A stretch of DNA of 64,000 bases from an uncultured Paracoccaceae bacterium (GCA_937872465.1 CALMSR010000057.1:1-64000), one strand, 5' to 3'. Counted from the stretch's first letter, positions 27,676-38,409 are shown. Numbers and translations are program-made. The notes: a model not told the origin generated them from the letters alone.

Positions 27676-27691
27676 CCATATGGTTGAATTG
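27668..27691. promoter_or_regulatory. 24-bp palindromic ArsR operator overlapping the start
   Basis: The half-site CAATTNAACCAT is followed by its exact complement ATGGTTNAATTG, so 11 of 12 pairs match around the centre at 27679/27680. ArsR-family repressors that precede SRPBCC genes typically bind AACCATATGGTT-like palindromes near their own start. Autorepression is the likely outcome. Confidence 0.7.
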
Positions 27692-28045
27692 ATGGCCCGT
27701 CAGATCGACGACGTGTTCCAGGCGCTCGGAAGCGCCACGCGACGGCGGATGCTCCACGACCTCGCTGGCGGGCCGAAGCCGGTCGGCCAGCTTGCGGAAC
27801 CGTTCGCGATGTCGCTCGCCGCCGCCTCGAAGCACATCAAGGTGCTCGAGAAGGCCGGACTGATCCGACGCGAGGTGCGGGGCAATACCCATCTCTGCCA
27901 CCTCGATCCCGGTCCGCTCGCCAGCGCCCATCGCTGGCTGAGCTTCTACGAGACCTTCTGGACGGGTCGTCTGGACGAGCTCGAACGCCTGCTCCGAGAA
28001 GAGAAGGGCACGATTCCCGCATCCCAGGAAGGAGACGACACATGA
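27680..28045 (+). CDS. ArsR-family transcriptional repressor
   Basis: The protein of about 121 residues is a winged helix-turn-helix (DVFQALGSATRRRMLHDLAGGPKPVGQLAEPFAMSLAAASKHIKVLEKAGLIRREVRG pattern) of the ArsR/SmtB superfamily without the metal-binding cysteine box, the subtype usually paired with SRPBCC genes. The start is unclear: ATG at 27680 lies inside the operator, ATG at 27692 right after it, and ATG at 27665 before it; none has a good ribosome site. Its stop overlaps the next start by four bases, so the pair is co-translated. Confidence 0.88.
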   Translation: MVELMARQIDDVFQALGSATRRRMLHDLAGGPKPVGQLAEPFAMSLAAASKHIKVLEKAGLIRREVRGNTHLCHLDPGPLASAHRWLSFYETFWTGRLDELERLLREEKGTIPASQEGDDT

Positions 28046-28575
28046 CCGAACTTGCAGGCCTGGACGCCTATGGCGTGCTGACCGAACCGGCCACGCTGAA
28101 ACTGGAGCGTCTGCTCCCCGGCCCGATCGAGCGCGTCTGGGCCTATCTCACCGACAGCGACCTGCGGCGGCAGTGGCTGGCGTCGGGCGAAATGGCCATG
28201 GATGTCGGCGCACCGGTGGAGCTGGTCTGGCGCAACGACGAACTGACCGACCCGCCGGGAAGCCGCCCGGACGGCTTCTCCGGCGAGCACCGGATGATCA
28301 GCCGGATCACCGAGCTGGACCCGCCCCGCAGGCTCGCCATTTCCTGGGACGGCACCGGCGACGTGTCGTTCGAGCTGGAGCCGAGGGGCGAAGAGGTCCT
28401 GCTCACGCTCGTCCACCGCCGCATTGCCCAGCGTCCGATGCGGCTGATGATCGGGGCCGGCTGGCACGCGCATCTGGATATCCTCGCGGCGCGGCTTTCG
28501 GGCCGGGAGCCGGAGCCCTTCTGGGACGGCTGGACGCGGCTGAGGGACGAGTACGACCGGAGACTGCCGGACTGA
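28042..28575 (+). CDS. SRPBCC (AHSA1-like) domain protein
   Basis: The 177-residue protein has the START/SRPBCC hydrophobic-cavity fold pattern: LKLERLLPGPIERVWAYLTDSDLRRQWLASG at the N-terminus, a HRMISRITELDPPRRLAISW middle strand and a long C-terminal helix (AGWHAHLDILAARLSG). Such proteins bind small hydrophobic ligands. The ATG overlaps the arsR-like stop (ATGA), a frequent ArsR-SRPBCC operon. The ligand and physiological role are unknown; it may supply the signal that relieves the repressor. Confidence 0.88.
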   Translation: MTELAGLDAYGVLTEPATLKLERLLPGPIERVWAYLTDSDLRRQWLASGEMAMDVGAPVELVWRNDELTDPPGSRPDGFSGEHRMISRITELDPPRRLAISWDGTGDVSFELEPRGEEVLLTLVHRRIAQRPMRLMIGAGWHAHLDILAARLSGREPEPFWDGWTRLRDEYDRRLPD

Positions 28576-28579
28576 CCGC

Positions 28580-28608
28580 CCGTCGGGGGTCGCGACCGCC
28601 CCCGACGG
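28580..28608. terminator. Hairpin between convergent genes
   Basis: A perfect 10-bp stem, CCGTCGGGGG and CCCCCGACGG, with a 9-base loop, lies four bases after the SRPBCC stop and just beyond the end of the convergent penicillin-acylase gene. No T-run follows on either strand, so it may need a factor. Confidence 0.5.
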
Positions 28609-28618
28609 CGCCTGCCGC

Positions 28619-31078
28619 CTAGCTGGCCGGCGTGATCCGCGTCACGCCGACCGCGCCGGCCCGCGCGAGATCGGCGTCGAGCGACATGGGAATGTATTCC
28701 GACCGTCGCCAGAGCATGGCGAGATCGTCGTAGAATCGCGACAGCAGATGGCCGCTCTGGCCGGTCGCGATGATGAAGACGCTCGAATCGGGATCGCCGA
28801 AATCGTAGACGGCGCGGAACCCGGCGCCGTGGACCTCGAGATAGGGCTCCGGGCCGCTCGCCGGCATGCCGCCCTGCATCAGCGTGTTGTCGCCGCCCGG
28901 CGTGCTCTGGCGGATGTTGGCCAGCAGATTGAGCACCGGGATGCTGCCAAGGGTCTGGTGCCGGTGGAGCGCCTGATGCGCGTCGCCCCAGCGCCAGCTT
29001 TCGAGCCGCGGGCCGAAATCCGCCTCGAGCTCGATCAGCGCGTCGTCGAGCGCGCGGCGCGCCATCTCGGCACAGGTCTCGGTCTCGCTGCTCTGCACGA
29101 TGTCGCACCAGGCGCCGGCGCCGTCGGTGTTGCGGAACACCCGTTCGAGGAAGACGATGTCGGGCACCGGCACCAGCGCCACCAGCCCGCCGAGCTCGTC
29201 GATCGCCAGCCGGCGCTGCAGCGCGCGGACCCAGGCGGCGTAGATCAGCGGCTCGGGCGCATGCTCGGACATCGCGCCGTTCCATTCGGCGAGGCGCTCC
29301 AGCGCGATCTGCCGCTGGCGTTCGCGCGTGCCCTCGGCCGCTGGCTCGCCCGAGTACCAGAGGTCGCGCGCGATCAGCGGCAAGAGCACGCGGGCGGCCT
29401 CCGAGACGGTGTCGGTCTGGATCTCGATGAAGCTCTCCAGCGAGTGGTAGTCCCGCGCCCCGAGCAGCCAGCTCGCCCGCGCGATGCGGTAGCTGTCGCC
29501 CCAGTCGAAGCTGAGGTTGTCGGGAAAGACCGCGTCGGTCAGCCGGTTGTTGGTATTGACCACGATCCCGCTCGGCGGATTGACGATCCAGGGATTCTCC
29601 GAAAACGGCCGGAAGCCCTGCCAGTCGTTGACCGCGAGCCATCCCGGCGCCGGGATGCGGCCCTGGCTCGAATGCGCGGCCTGCCGCCGCGGCGCCGCGC
29701 CCGCCATCTGGAGCGCGACCGTGTCGTGGTCGGCCAGGGTCAGGTTCAGGGAGGGCGCCACGATCTCCTCGGCCGCCTTGCGCGCCTCGCGGATGGAATG
29801 CGCCCGCATCAGCGCGATGCCGGCGCCGATGGAGCGGTCCTCGGCGGTCAGCCCGGTCCAGGCGAGGCTCGCCACATGCCCCGGCGGCGTCACCTCGGCC
29901 GCGCCGAAATGCGGCGGCGGGATCACGGGCCCGTGCCGCGTCCGCTCGAGGCGGAGGGTCCGGGAGGGGGCGTCGCGCACCGCGATCACCGTCTCGCGGG
30001 TCTCGAAGTCCTGCCAGCCGGCCGGCGTCAGATACTGGTCCGGATCCTCGGGATTGAGCTTCTCGATATAGATGTCCTGGTCGTCGAGATAGCTCGAGGT
30101 CAGCCCCCAGCCGAGATCGGCGTTGCGGCCGATCAGCACGGCAGGAATGCCCGGAATGGTTGCGCCCATCACCGGGCCCTCGGCGAGATCCATGCGCGCG
30201 AGCAGCCAGATCGAGGGCGCGGTCAGGCCGAGATGCGGGTCGGTGGCGAGCAGCGAGGCGCCGCTGCCCGTGCGCGATCCCGCCGCCGCGAAGGCGTTGG
30301 AGCCGCCGCCGAAGCCGGGCCGGGGCACCGGGTCGAGGGGGTGGCGCGCGGCGAGCTTCACGGGCTGCGGCGCGACGCCGGGGAACATCTGCGAGAACTC
30401 GGGCAGGCCCATGACCGGCGGGTTCGGCGCTTCGGGCATCAGGTCGCGCAGCCGCTCCTCGGGCAGGACCAGCGAGAGCCGCGCCCGCAGCGCCTCGCGC
30501 GCCGCCTTGTCGGTCAGGTCGAGCGCGAGCAGCTTCAGGACCGCGATCGAATCCGCGGGAATCCAGGGCTGGATGCGCGCATCGAAGAGGAAGAGCTCCG
30601 GCGCGCCCCGTCCCAGCGCCTGTTCCTGCACCACCTTGAGCCAGGCGTTGACCCCGGCGGAATAGGCCTCGAGCGCGGCCAGCGTCGCCGCGCTCTGCTC
30701 GGCCACCGCCTCGCGCGACAGGCCGTAGAGGTCGAGCGCGCGCATCAGCGTGTCGATCTCCACGGTATCCTCCCCGAAGACCTCGCTCAGCCTTCCCTGC
30801 GCCGTGCGCCGCAGGAGCGTCATCTGCCAGAGCCGGTCCTGGGCATGCACGAAGCCGAGGCCGAAGAAGGCGTCCGAATCCTCCTTTGCCAGGATATGCG
30901 GGACGGCGTGCAGGTCGCGCACGATCTCGATCTCGCCCGATGGCCCGTCGAGCACGTAGCTGTGGTCGTAATCGGGTAGCGATTGCCTTGCGAGGTAGTA
31001 CACCAGGCCGGCCGCCAGGACCGCCAGCATCAGCATCGCCACGAAGACCCGCATGAGCCAACGGAACAGGAATCCCAT
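28619..31078 (-). CDS. Penicillin acylase family (S45, Ntn-hydrolase) protein
   Basis: The 819-residue proenzyme belongs to the family of penicillin G/V, cephalosporin and acyl-homoserine-lactone acylases, which cut themselves before a serine. The new N-terminal serine is Ser260 in FGGGSNAFAAAG. Other family blocks are GLGFVHAQDRLWQM, DPHLGLTAPSIW, GIPAVLIGRNADLGWGLT and PGGDNTLMQGG. An N-terminal membrane segment (FLFRWLMRVFVAMLMLAVLAAGLVYYLA pattern) anchors it on the periplasmic side. The ATG at 31078 follows AAAGGGC. The substrate cannot be read from sequence; lactone acylation signals or amides are possible. Confidence 0.9.
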   Translation of the reverse strand: MGFLFRWLMRVFVAMLMLAVLAAGLVYYLARQSLPDYDHSYVLDGPSGEIEIVRDLHAVPHILAKEDSDAFFGLGFVHAQDRLWQMTLLRRTAQGRLSEVFGEDTVEIDTLMRALDLYGLSREAVAEQSAATLAALEAYSAGVNAWLKVVQEQALGRGAPELFLFDARIQPWIPADSIAVLKLLALDLTDKAAREALRARLSLVLPEERLRDLMPEAPNPPVMGLPEFSQMFPGVAPQPVKLAARHPLDPVPRPGFGGGSNAFAAAGSRTGSGASLLATDPHLGLTAPSIWLLARMDLAEGPVMGATIPGIPAVLIGRNADLGWGLTSSYLDDQDIYIEKLNPEDPDQYLTPAGWQDFETRETVIAVRDAPSRTLRLERTRHGPVIPPPHFGAAEVTPPGHVASLAWTGLTAEDRSIGAGIALMRAHSIREARKAAEEIVAPSLNLTLADHDTVALQMAGAAPRRQAAHSSQGRIPAPGWLAVNDWQGFRPFSENPWIVNPPSGIVVNTNNRLTDAVFPDNLSFDWGDSYRIARASWLLGARDYHSLESFIEIQTDTVSEAARVLLPLIARDLWYSGEPAAEGTRERQRQIALERLAEWNGAMSEHAPEPLIYAAWVRALQRRLAIDELGGLVALVPVPDIVFLERVFRNTDGAGAWCDIVQSSETETCAEMARRALDDALIELEADFGPRLESWRWGDAHQALHRHQTLGSIPVLNLLANIRQSTPGGDNTLMQGGMPASGPEPYLEVHGAGFRAVYDFGDPDSSVFIIATGQSGHLLSRFYDDLAMLWRRSEYIPMSLDADLARAGAVGVTRITPAS

Positions 31079-31167
31079 GCGGTCGTGCCCTTTTGCTGTC
31101 GGGTTGACCCCGCTCCGATAGCAGGCCACATGGAACGATACAACTTGGCAGGGAACACGAGGTCGTC

Positions 31168-32027
31168 ATGGCGCGCGTCGCTTTCATCGGTCTGGGCGTG
31201 ATGGGCTATCCGATGGCCGGGCATCTCGCCGCCAGGGGGCATGCGGTGACGATCTACAACCGCACCGCCGCGCGCGCCGACGCCTGGGTGGCGCAGCACG
31301 GCAATTCCTGGGCCGCGACCCCCGCCGAGGCCGCGCAGGGCGCCGAAATCGTCTTCGCCTGCGTCGGCAACGACGACGACCTGCGCAGCGTCACCACCGG
31401 CGAGGCCGGCGCCTTCGAAGGCATCGCGAAGGGCGCGGTCTTCGTCGACCACACCACCGCCTCGGCCGCGGTGGCGCGGGAATTGCACCGGGCGGCCCGG
31501 GACCACGGCGCGCATTTCATCGACGCGCCGGTTTCCGGCGGCCAGGCGGGTGCGGAGAACGGCACGCTGACGGTGATGTGCGGCGGCGAGGCGGAGCCCT
31601 ACGGCCGGGTCGAGCCGGTGATCGCCGCCTATGCCCGGTCCTGCCGGTTGATGGGCGGGGTCGGCGCGGGCCAGCTGACCAAGATGGTCAACCAGATCTG
31701 CATCGCGGGGCTGCTCCAGGGCCTCTCGGAGGGGCTCGCCTTCGCGCAGAAGGCCGGGCTCGACGGGCAGGCGGTGCTCGACGTCATCTCCAAGGGCGCC
31801 GCCGGATCCTGGCAGATGGAGAACCGCGGCGCCAGCATGCTCGAGGACAGGTTCGACTTCGGCTTCGCCGTCGACTGGATGCGCAAGGATCTCGCCATCT
31901 GCCTGGCAGAGGCGGATGCCAATGGCGCCGCCCTGCCGGTGACCGCGCTGGTCGACCAGTTCTACAAGGACGTCCAGGGCATGGGCGGCCGGCGCTGGGA
32001 CACTTCCAGCCTGATCCGCCGCCTGCG

Positions 32028-32031
<4 letters not shown>
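31168..32031 (+). CDS. NAD(P)-dependent beta-hydroxyacid dehydrogenase (3-hydroxyisobutyrate dehydrogenase family)
   Basis: The 287-residue protein has the Rossmann motif [13 protein letters not shown], the substrate motif [16 protein letters not shown] and the catalytic Lys in GQLTKMVNQ. These are shared by 3-hydroxyisobutyrate, tartronate semialdehyde and GLYR1-type succinic semialdehyde reductases. A separate mmsB lies in the valine cluster at 56257, so this paralogue may have another substrate. Its stop overlaps the rpe start (ATGA), so the two are co-translated. Divergent from the acylase gene. Confidence 0.88.
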
Positions 32032-32708
<677 letters not shown>

Positions 32709-32772
32709 CCGGGATTTCGCCGCCCCGGGGTGCGTGCTAGAGCTTCGCGCGACCGGAGGCTGGGAGCGCCGC

Positions 32773-33852
32773 ATGAACGACCCGTTTCGCGATCTGGTGC
32801 TCGGGCTCCTCTTCGCGATCATGCTCGGCTGGGTTCTCGTGGAGGGGCGCGGGGTGATCCTGCCGGTGGTGGCGGGTTTCATCGTCGCCTATATCGTGCT
32901 CGGGCTGGCCGACCTGATCGGCCGGCTGCCCGGGGTCGGCGCCCGCATCCCGGAGACGATCCGTCATGTGGCGGCGGTCGTCCTGATCGGCCTGGCGCTC
33001 TTCGGGATCATCTCGCTCATCCTCGCCAATATCGGCGAGGTCGCGGCGCGCGCGCCGGATTACCAGCAGCGCCTGCTCGCGGCGATCCAGGCCGGCGCGG
33101 ATCTGCTCAAGATCGAGACCGAACCCACCTGGGAGACCCTGCGGCAGGACGTGCTCTCGCAGATCAACCTGCAGCGCGCGATGGGAACGGTCGCGGCCTC
33201 GCTCGCCTCGATCGTCGCGACCTTCTCGGTCGTGGTCATCTATGCGGGCTTCCTGCTCACGGAGAAGGGCGCCTTCGACAAGAAGGTGGGACGGCTCTCG
33301 GACGATCCGGCACGGGTCGCGCATCTCCGCACGCTGATCGCGGCCATCAACCGGCGCATCGGTACCTATCTCGCGATCAAGACCGCCATCAACGTGTTCC
33401 TCGGCCTGCTCTCCTATACGATCATGCGCATCGCCGGCATCGAGTTCGCGGGCTTCTGGGCGCTGCTGATCGGGCTCTTCAACTACATTCCCTATGTGGG
33501 GTCCTTCCTCGGCGTCACCTTCCCGGTCGCGCTCGCCGTCGTGCAGTTCGGCGCGTTCGGCCCGGTGCTCGCGGTGACCGCGGCGCTGACCGGGGCGCAG
33601 ATCTTCGTGGGGAACTTCCTCGAGCCCTATCTGATGGGCAATTCCCTCAATCTCAGCCCCTTCGTGATCCTGGTGAGCCTCGTGGTCTGGAGCGCCATGT
33701 GGGGCCTGCCCGGCGCCATCCTCTCGGTGCCGATCACCGCGATCCTCGTGATCGTGCTCTCAGAATTCGCCCGTACCCGCCCGATCGCCATCCTGCTGTC
33801 GCGCGACGGGGAGATCACCTCCTCGGCGACGGGCGGCGGCGCCGGCGCGTGA
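32773..33852 (+). CDS. AI-2E family transporter (PerM-like permease)
   Basis: The 359-residue protein has about eight membrane segments and the signature region of this family (GLFNYIPYVGSFLGVTFPV and SLNLSPFVILVSLVVWSAMWGLPGAILSVPI). Members include TqsA and various ion or peptide exporters; the substrate is unknown. The start at 32773 follows GGGAGCGCCGC. It lies 64 bp after rpe and converges on sufS. Confidence 0.88.
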   Translation: MNDPFRDLVLGLLFAIMLGWVLVEGRGVILPVVAGFIVAYIVLGLADLIGRLPGVGARIPETIRHVAAVVLIGLALFGIISLILANIGEVAARAPDYQQRLLAAIQAGADLLKIETEPTWETLRQDVLSQINLQRAMGTVAASLASIVATFSVVVIYAGFLLTEKGAFDKKVGRLSDDPARVAHLRTLIAAINRRIGTYLAIKTAINVFLGLLSYTIMRIAGIEFAGFWALLIGLFNYIPYVGSFLGVTFPVALAVVQFGAFGPVLAVTAALTGAQIFVGNFLEPYLMGNSLNLSPFVILVSLVVWSAMWGLPGAILSVPITAILVIVLSEFARTRPIAILLSRDGEITSSATGGGAGA

Positions 33853-33876
33853 GCCCGGCCGGCGCCGCGCCGGGCT
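33852..33876. terminator. Hairpin between convergent perM-like gene and sufS
   Basis: An 8-bp perfect stem, AGCCCGGC and GCCGGGCT, with a 9-base loop fills the 24-bp gap between two convergent stops. It could end transcription from both sides; no long T-run is present. Confidence 0.5.
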
Positions 33877-35097
33877 TCAGGAAAAGAGGTCGTGGCAGGT
33901 CTCCAGCGCCTCGACCAGCACGTCGACCTCGCCTTGCGTGTTGTAGAGCCCGAAGGATGCCCGACAGGTCGCGGTCAGGCCGAGATGCGCCATCAGCGGC
34001 TGGGCGCAGTGATGCCCGGCCCGGACCGCCACGCCCTTGCGGTCAACGACGGTGGAGATGTCGTGCGCGTGCGCCGGGCCCTCGATGGTGAAGGAGAAGA
34101 TCGCCCCCTTGCCGGGCGCGTCGCCCTGGATCTGCAGCCAGTTCAGCCCCGCGAACCGCGCCCGCGCATAATCGCGCAGGGCACCCTCGTGGGCCGCGAT
34201 GTTGTCGAGCCCGAGCGCGGTCATGTAGTCGAGCGCGACGCCCAGGCCGATGGTCTGGACGATGCCCGGGGTGCCGGCCTCGAACTTCAGCGGCGCATCG
34301 GCGTAGCTCACCGCCTCGCGGGTGACCTCGCGGATCATGTCGCCGCCGCCGAGGAAGGGCCGCATCTCCGCCGCCCGCTCCCTGCGGATGTAGAGCGCGC
34401 CCGAGGCCGTCGGCCCGTAGAGCTTGTGGCCGGTGATCGCGTAGAAGTCGCAGCCGAGATCGGCGACGTCCACGGCCATGTGCACCGCCGCCTGGCTGCC
34501 GTCGACGAGCACCGCGACGCCGCGCTCCCGCGCCGCGGCGCAGATCGCCTTCACGTCGACCACGGTGCCGAGCACGTTCGACATATGGGTGATCGCCACC
34601 AGCCGCGTGCGCGGCCCGATCGCGTCGATGACCCGCTGCGGGTCGAGCGAGCCGTCCGGCTCGGCCTCCACCCATTTCAGCACCGCGCCCTGGCGCTCGC
34701 GCAGGAAATGCCAGGGCACGACATTGGCGTGATGCTCCATCACGCTCAGCACGATCTCGTCCCCGGGCTCGAACCGCGGCGCCGCCCAGGCGTAGGAGAC
34801 CATGTTGATCCCCATGGTCGAGCCGGTGGTGAAGACGATCTCCTCCTCCCGGGCGGCGCCGAGGAAGCGCTGCACCTTGCCGCGCACGGCCTCGTATTTC
34901 TCCGTGGCGACGCTCGAGAGGTAATGCAGGCCGCGATGCACGTTGGCGTAGTCCATCGCATAGGCTTCGGTGATCGCCTGGATCACCGCCCGGGGCTTCT
35001 GGGCCGAAGCGCCGTTGTCGAGATAGACGAGCGGCCGCCCGTGCACCTCGCGCCCGAGGATCGGGAAATCGCGGCGCACCGCCTCGACGTCATACAT
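33877..35097 (-). CDS. sufS: Cysteine desulfurase SufS
   Basis: SufS removes sulfur from cysteine and passes it as persulfide to the SufBCD scaffold. The 406-residue PLP enzyme has the PLP lysine in ITGHKLYGP, the H in MEHHANVVPW, and the catalytic cysteine in TCRASFGLYNT, followed by the short loop of type II desulfurases. The start (MYDVEAVRRDFPILG) overlaps the stop of the preceding membrane protein gene (TGATG). It is the last gene of the Suf operon; sufE is not in the window. Confidence 0.96.
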   Translation of the reverse strand: MYDVEAVRRDFPILGREVHGRPLVYLDNGASAQKPRAVIQAITEAYAMDYANVHRGLHYLSSVATEKYEAVRGKVQRFLGAAREEEIVFTTGSTMGINMVSYAWAAPRFEPGDEIVLSVMEHHANVVPWHFLRERQGAVLKWVEAEPDGSLDPQRVIDAIGPRTRLVAITHMSNVLGTVVDVKAICAAARERGVAVLVDGSQAAVHMAVDVADLGCDFYAITGHKLYGPTASGALYIRRERAAEMRPFLGGGDMIREVTREAVSYADAPLKFEAGTPGIVQTIGLGVALDYMTALGLDNIAAHEGALRDYARARFAGLNWLQIQGDAPGKGAIFSFTIEGPAHAHDISTVVDRKGVAVRAGHHCAQPLMAHLGLTATCRASFGLYNTQGEVDVLVEALETCHDLFS

Positions 35098-35672
35098 CAG
35101 CCACCTCCCTGTGGTGCGAGGCCGAGCATGGCGACCAGCACCGTCAGTCCGAAAAAGAGCACGATCATGCAGGCGATCACGCCGCCGAGCACCTTCAGCG
35201 GGTTGGAAAAGCCGTGCAGCTCGGTCACGAAACAGGCGAAGGCCCATATGAGCCAGACGAGCGTCGCCACCGCCAAGAGCGAGGCGAGCGGCGGCATCAC
35301 CAGCAGCGCCGCGATCTGCACCAGCTGGAGCGCGAGCAGCACGACGTTCAGCCACACGATCACCGCCAGGGCGCCGGTGATGTCGCCCCGGCCCCCGAAC
35401 TGCCGCCCGACCAGCGCCGTCGCCACCACGGCGAAGGCCAGCATGCCGAGCTGCATCGCCGCGCCGAGCAGCGGGTCGTAGAGGATCGCCGCCGTCACCG
35501 CATCGACGCCGCCCACCGTCAGCCGCGCCGCGGCATAGCTCAGCACCATGCCGAGGCAGGTCACCGCCACGGCAGCCTGCATGAGCGGCCCCGGCGCCAG
35601 CCCGAGATCAAGCACCGCGCGGGCGGCGATGCGCGGGCGCAGCAGCGTGTCGAGCATCAGCTGGCGAAACAT
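35097..35672 (-). CDS. YIP1-like multi-span membrane protein
   Basis: The 191-residue protein has about five membrane segments (for example AVTCLGMVLSYAAARL, AIVWL and GGVIACMIVLFFGLTVLVAML) and the N-terminal amphipathic start MFRQLMLDTLLRPRIAARAVLDL typical of YIP1-family bacterial proteins. Its stop overlaps the sufS start and it follows a second YIP1-like gene. Its function is unknown. Its conserved place inside the Suf operon hints at a link between the scaffold and the membrane. Confidence 0.7.
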   Translation of the reverse strand: MFRQLMLDTLLRPRIAARAVLDLGLAPGPLMQAAVAVTCLGMVLSYAAARLTVGGVDAVTAAILYDPLLGAAMQLGMLAFAVVATALVGRQFGGRGDITGALAVIVWLNVVLLALQLVQIAALLVMPPLASLLAVATLVWLIWAFACFVTELHGFSNPLKVLGGVIACMIVLFFGLTVLVAMLGLAPQGGG

Positions 35673-35721
35673 CGGCGTCACCGGTCCCTTCGCGGGGCGC
35701 TTGCCGCCCGCCCTGTCGAAT

Positions 35722-36327
35722 TCACCCTGCAAGCGCCGCTCCGCCGGAAAGGAGCGCCAGGAGCGCCGCGAAGCCGCAGAAGACCAGCGCCACCACGGCC
35801 GCGACCCGGCGGGTCCGCGGGAAGCCCTCGGCCTCGGCGATCGATGCGGCGAAGAGCCACAGCCAGTATCCCAGCGCCGCATAACCCGGAAGCGCCAGCC
35901 AGGGCAACCGGCCGGCGCCGCCCGCCGAGGCCGCCACCGCCCCGAGCGCGGCGATGCCGAGCGCCAGCGGCGCCCCGAGCAGCGCGGCCCAGAAGAGCGC
36001 CGAGCGCGCGCCGAGAAAGCCGCCCCGCCCGCCGAGCGCGCGCGCCACCAGATGCACCAGCGCCGCCAGCCCGTAGCCGAGCAGCGGCCCGAGGGCGAGA
36101 TAGGCGAAGAGATGCGCGGCCACCGCCCCCTCGACGGGATCGGCGATGTCGAGGCCGCGCGCCGTCTCGACCGCGCGCGGCAGGCTCGCCACCCAGAAGA
36201 GCGCCGCCGCCAGCATCAGGTGGAAGAGCGCCCGCGATTCGCTCAGGCCCCGGGCGACCTGCCGGGCCATGGCGCCGCGCGGGTCGCGATAGGCACCCGC
36301 CATCGCCCGGACGAGGCCCTCCGACAT
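35722..36327 (-). CDS. Second YIP1-like membrane protein in the Suf operon
   Basis: The 201-residue protein starts MSEGLVRAMAGAYRDPRGAMARQVARGLSE, an amphipathic segment like that of the next gene, and has about five hydrophobic segments. It lies directly after sufD (four-base gap) and 49 bp before the other YIP1-like gene; the two may be old paralogues. The start at 36327 is taken because the frame upstream is low-complexity arginine-rich. Function unknown. Confidence 0.68.
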   Translation of the reverse strand: MSEGLVRAMAGAYRDPRGAMARQVARGLSESRALFHLMLAAALFWVASLPRAVETARGLDIADPVEGAVAAHLFAYLALGPLLGYGLAALVHLVARALGGRGGFLGARSALFWAALLGAPLALGIAALGAVAASAGGAGRLPWLALPGYAALGYWLWLFAASIAEAEGFPRTRRVAAVVALVFCGFAALLALLSGGAALAG

Positions 36328-36331
36328 CGCC

Positions 36332-37618
36332 TCAGCCCCGGCGCCGCGCCAGCCAGGCCGCCAGCCGCTCGCGCATGCCGGCGGCGATGCGCGCGTCCTC
36401 GATCTCGGCGATCGCCTCGTCGAGGAAGGCCAGCACCAGCAACTCCTCCGCCTCGGCACGCGGGATCCCGCGCGAGGTCAGGTAGAAGAGCATGTGCTCG
36501 TCCACCGCGCCGCAGGTCGAGCCGTGCGAGCAGGCGACGTCGTCGGCGTAGATCTCGAGCTCGGGCTTGGCGAGGAACTGGCTGTCGTCGTCGAGCAGCA
36601 GCGCCTGGCTGATCTGGTAGCCGTCGGTTTTCTGGGCAACCGGCCGCACGAGGATCTTGCCCTGGAACACCCCGACCGCACCGGCGCGCAGCACCTTCTT
36701 GAAGACCTGCCGGCTCTCGCAGCCGAGCGCGCCATGGCTGATGAAGACGGTGTCGTCGTGATGGAAGTCGCCGTCGCCCACGCAGGCCCCGGCCACATGC
36801 GCCACCGCGTCGTCGCCGGCGAATTCGATGACCGCCTCGTTGCGGGTCAGCCGCCCGTTCAGCGTCAGAGTGAAGGACTTGAAGGTCGCCGCCGGCCCCA
36901 GCCGCGCGAAGAGCGCCGTCGCCGCCCGCCGGTCGTGGTCGCGGCCCTGGGTTCGGACATGATGCAGCGCCGCGCCCTCGCCGATCTCGGCCTCCAGCAC
37001 CTGGTTGAAGCGCGCCGCCCCGGCCCCGGTCTCGATCAGCGTCAGATCGGCGCCCGCCTCCAGCCGCAGGACATGGCGGACCTGCACGTCGGCGCCCGCG
37101 TCGCGGCGCAGGTAGACGAGGCTCACCGGCCGCGCCGCGCGGCCGGTCACCCGGATCGCAATTCCCTCCCGCGCCCGCGCCGTGTTGAGCGTGGCGAAAG
37201 GACGGTCGACCGGCTCCTGCCCGCGCGCCTCCAGCGCGCCGAAGGCCTCGCGCGCCCAGTGGATGTCCTTGGCGAGCGCGCTCGCCAGCGGCTCGATCTC
37301 CACGCCGTCGAGCTCGGGCGCATCCGAGAGCTCCGGCGCGAAGACCCCGTCGACGAAGACCAGCCGCAGCCGGTCGATCGCCTCGAAGATCGGCGTGGCA
37401 TCCTCCGCCAGCACCTCCGCGGGAGCCGCCGGCAGCGCCAGCAGGTTCGCGGGATTGGTGAAGCGCCAGTATTCGTCGCGCCGCCCCGGCGCGCCGCGGG
37501 CCAGGAGCCGCTCGGCGGCCCGGCGCCGCGCCGCGGCCGCCCAGCCGGCCTCGCCCTCGGGCGCCGGCCAGGCGTCGAGCAGGCCGCCCGCCTCGGGCCT
37601 CGGTGCAGGAGCCGCCAT
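36332..37618 (-). CDS. sufD: Fe-S cluster assembly protein SufD
   Basis: SufD pairs with SufB in the SufBC2D scaffold. The 428-residue protein has the beta-helix core typical of SufB/SufD, with EYWRFTNPANLLAL near the N-terminus, DDDSQFLAKPELEIYADDVACSHGSTCG and the conserved His in CSHGSTCG, and the C-terminal helical region (YLTSRGIPRAEAEELLVLAFL). It starts one base after the sufC stop, so translation is coupled. Confidence 0.95.
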   Translation of the reverse strand: MAAPAPRPEAGGLLDAWPAPEGEAGWAAAARRRAAERLLARGAPGRRDEYWRFTNPANLLALPAAPAEVLAEDATPIFEAIDRLRLVFVDGVFAPELSDAPELDGVEIEPLASALAKDIHWAREAFGALEARGQEPVDRPFATLNTARAREGIAIRVTGRAARPVSLVYLRRDAGADVQVRHVLRLEAGADLTLIETGAGAARFNQVLEAEIGEGAALHHVRTQGRDHDRRAATALFARLGPAATFKSFTLTLNGRLTRNEAVIEFAGDDAVAHVAGACVGDGDFHHDDTVFISHGALGCESRQVFKKVLRAGAVGVFQGKILVRPVAQKTDGYQISQALLLDDDSQFLAKPELEIYADDVACSHGSTCGAVDEHMLFYLTSRGIPRAEAEELLVLAFLDEAIAEIEDARIAAGMRERLAAWLARRRG

Positions 37619-37619
37619 C

Positions 37620-38375
<756 letters not shown>

Positions 38376-38409
38376 GGTATTCCTCGTGAAACTCCAGATT
38401 GTCCGCGCC

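Noticed and set aside
27646..28575. ArsR-SRPBCC pair as a toxin-antitoxin module
   Set aside because: SRPBCC proteins of this type are ligand-binding proteins and nothing suggests toxicity.
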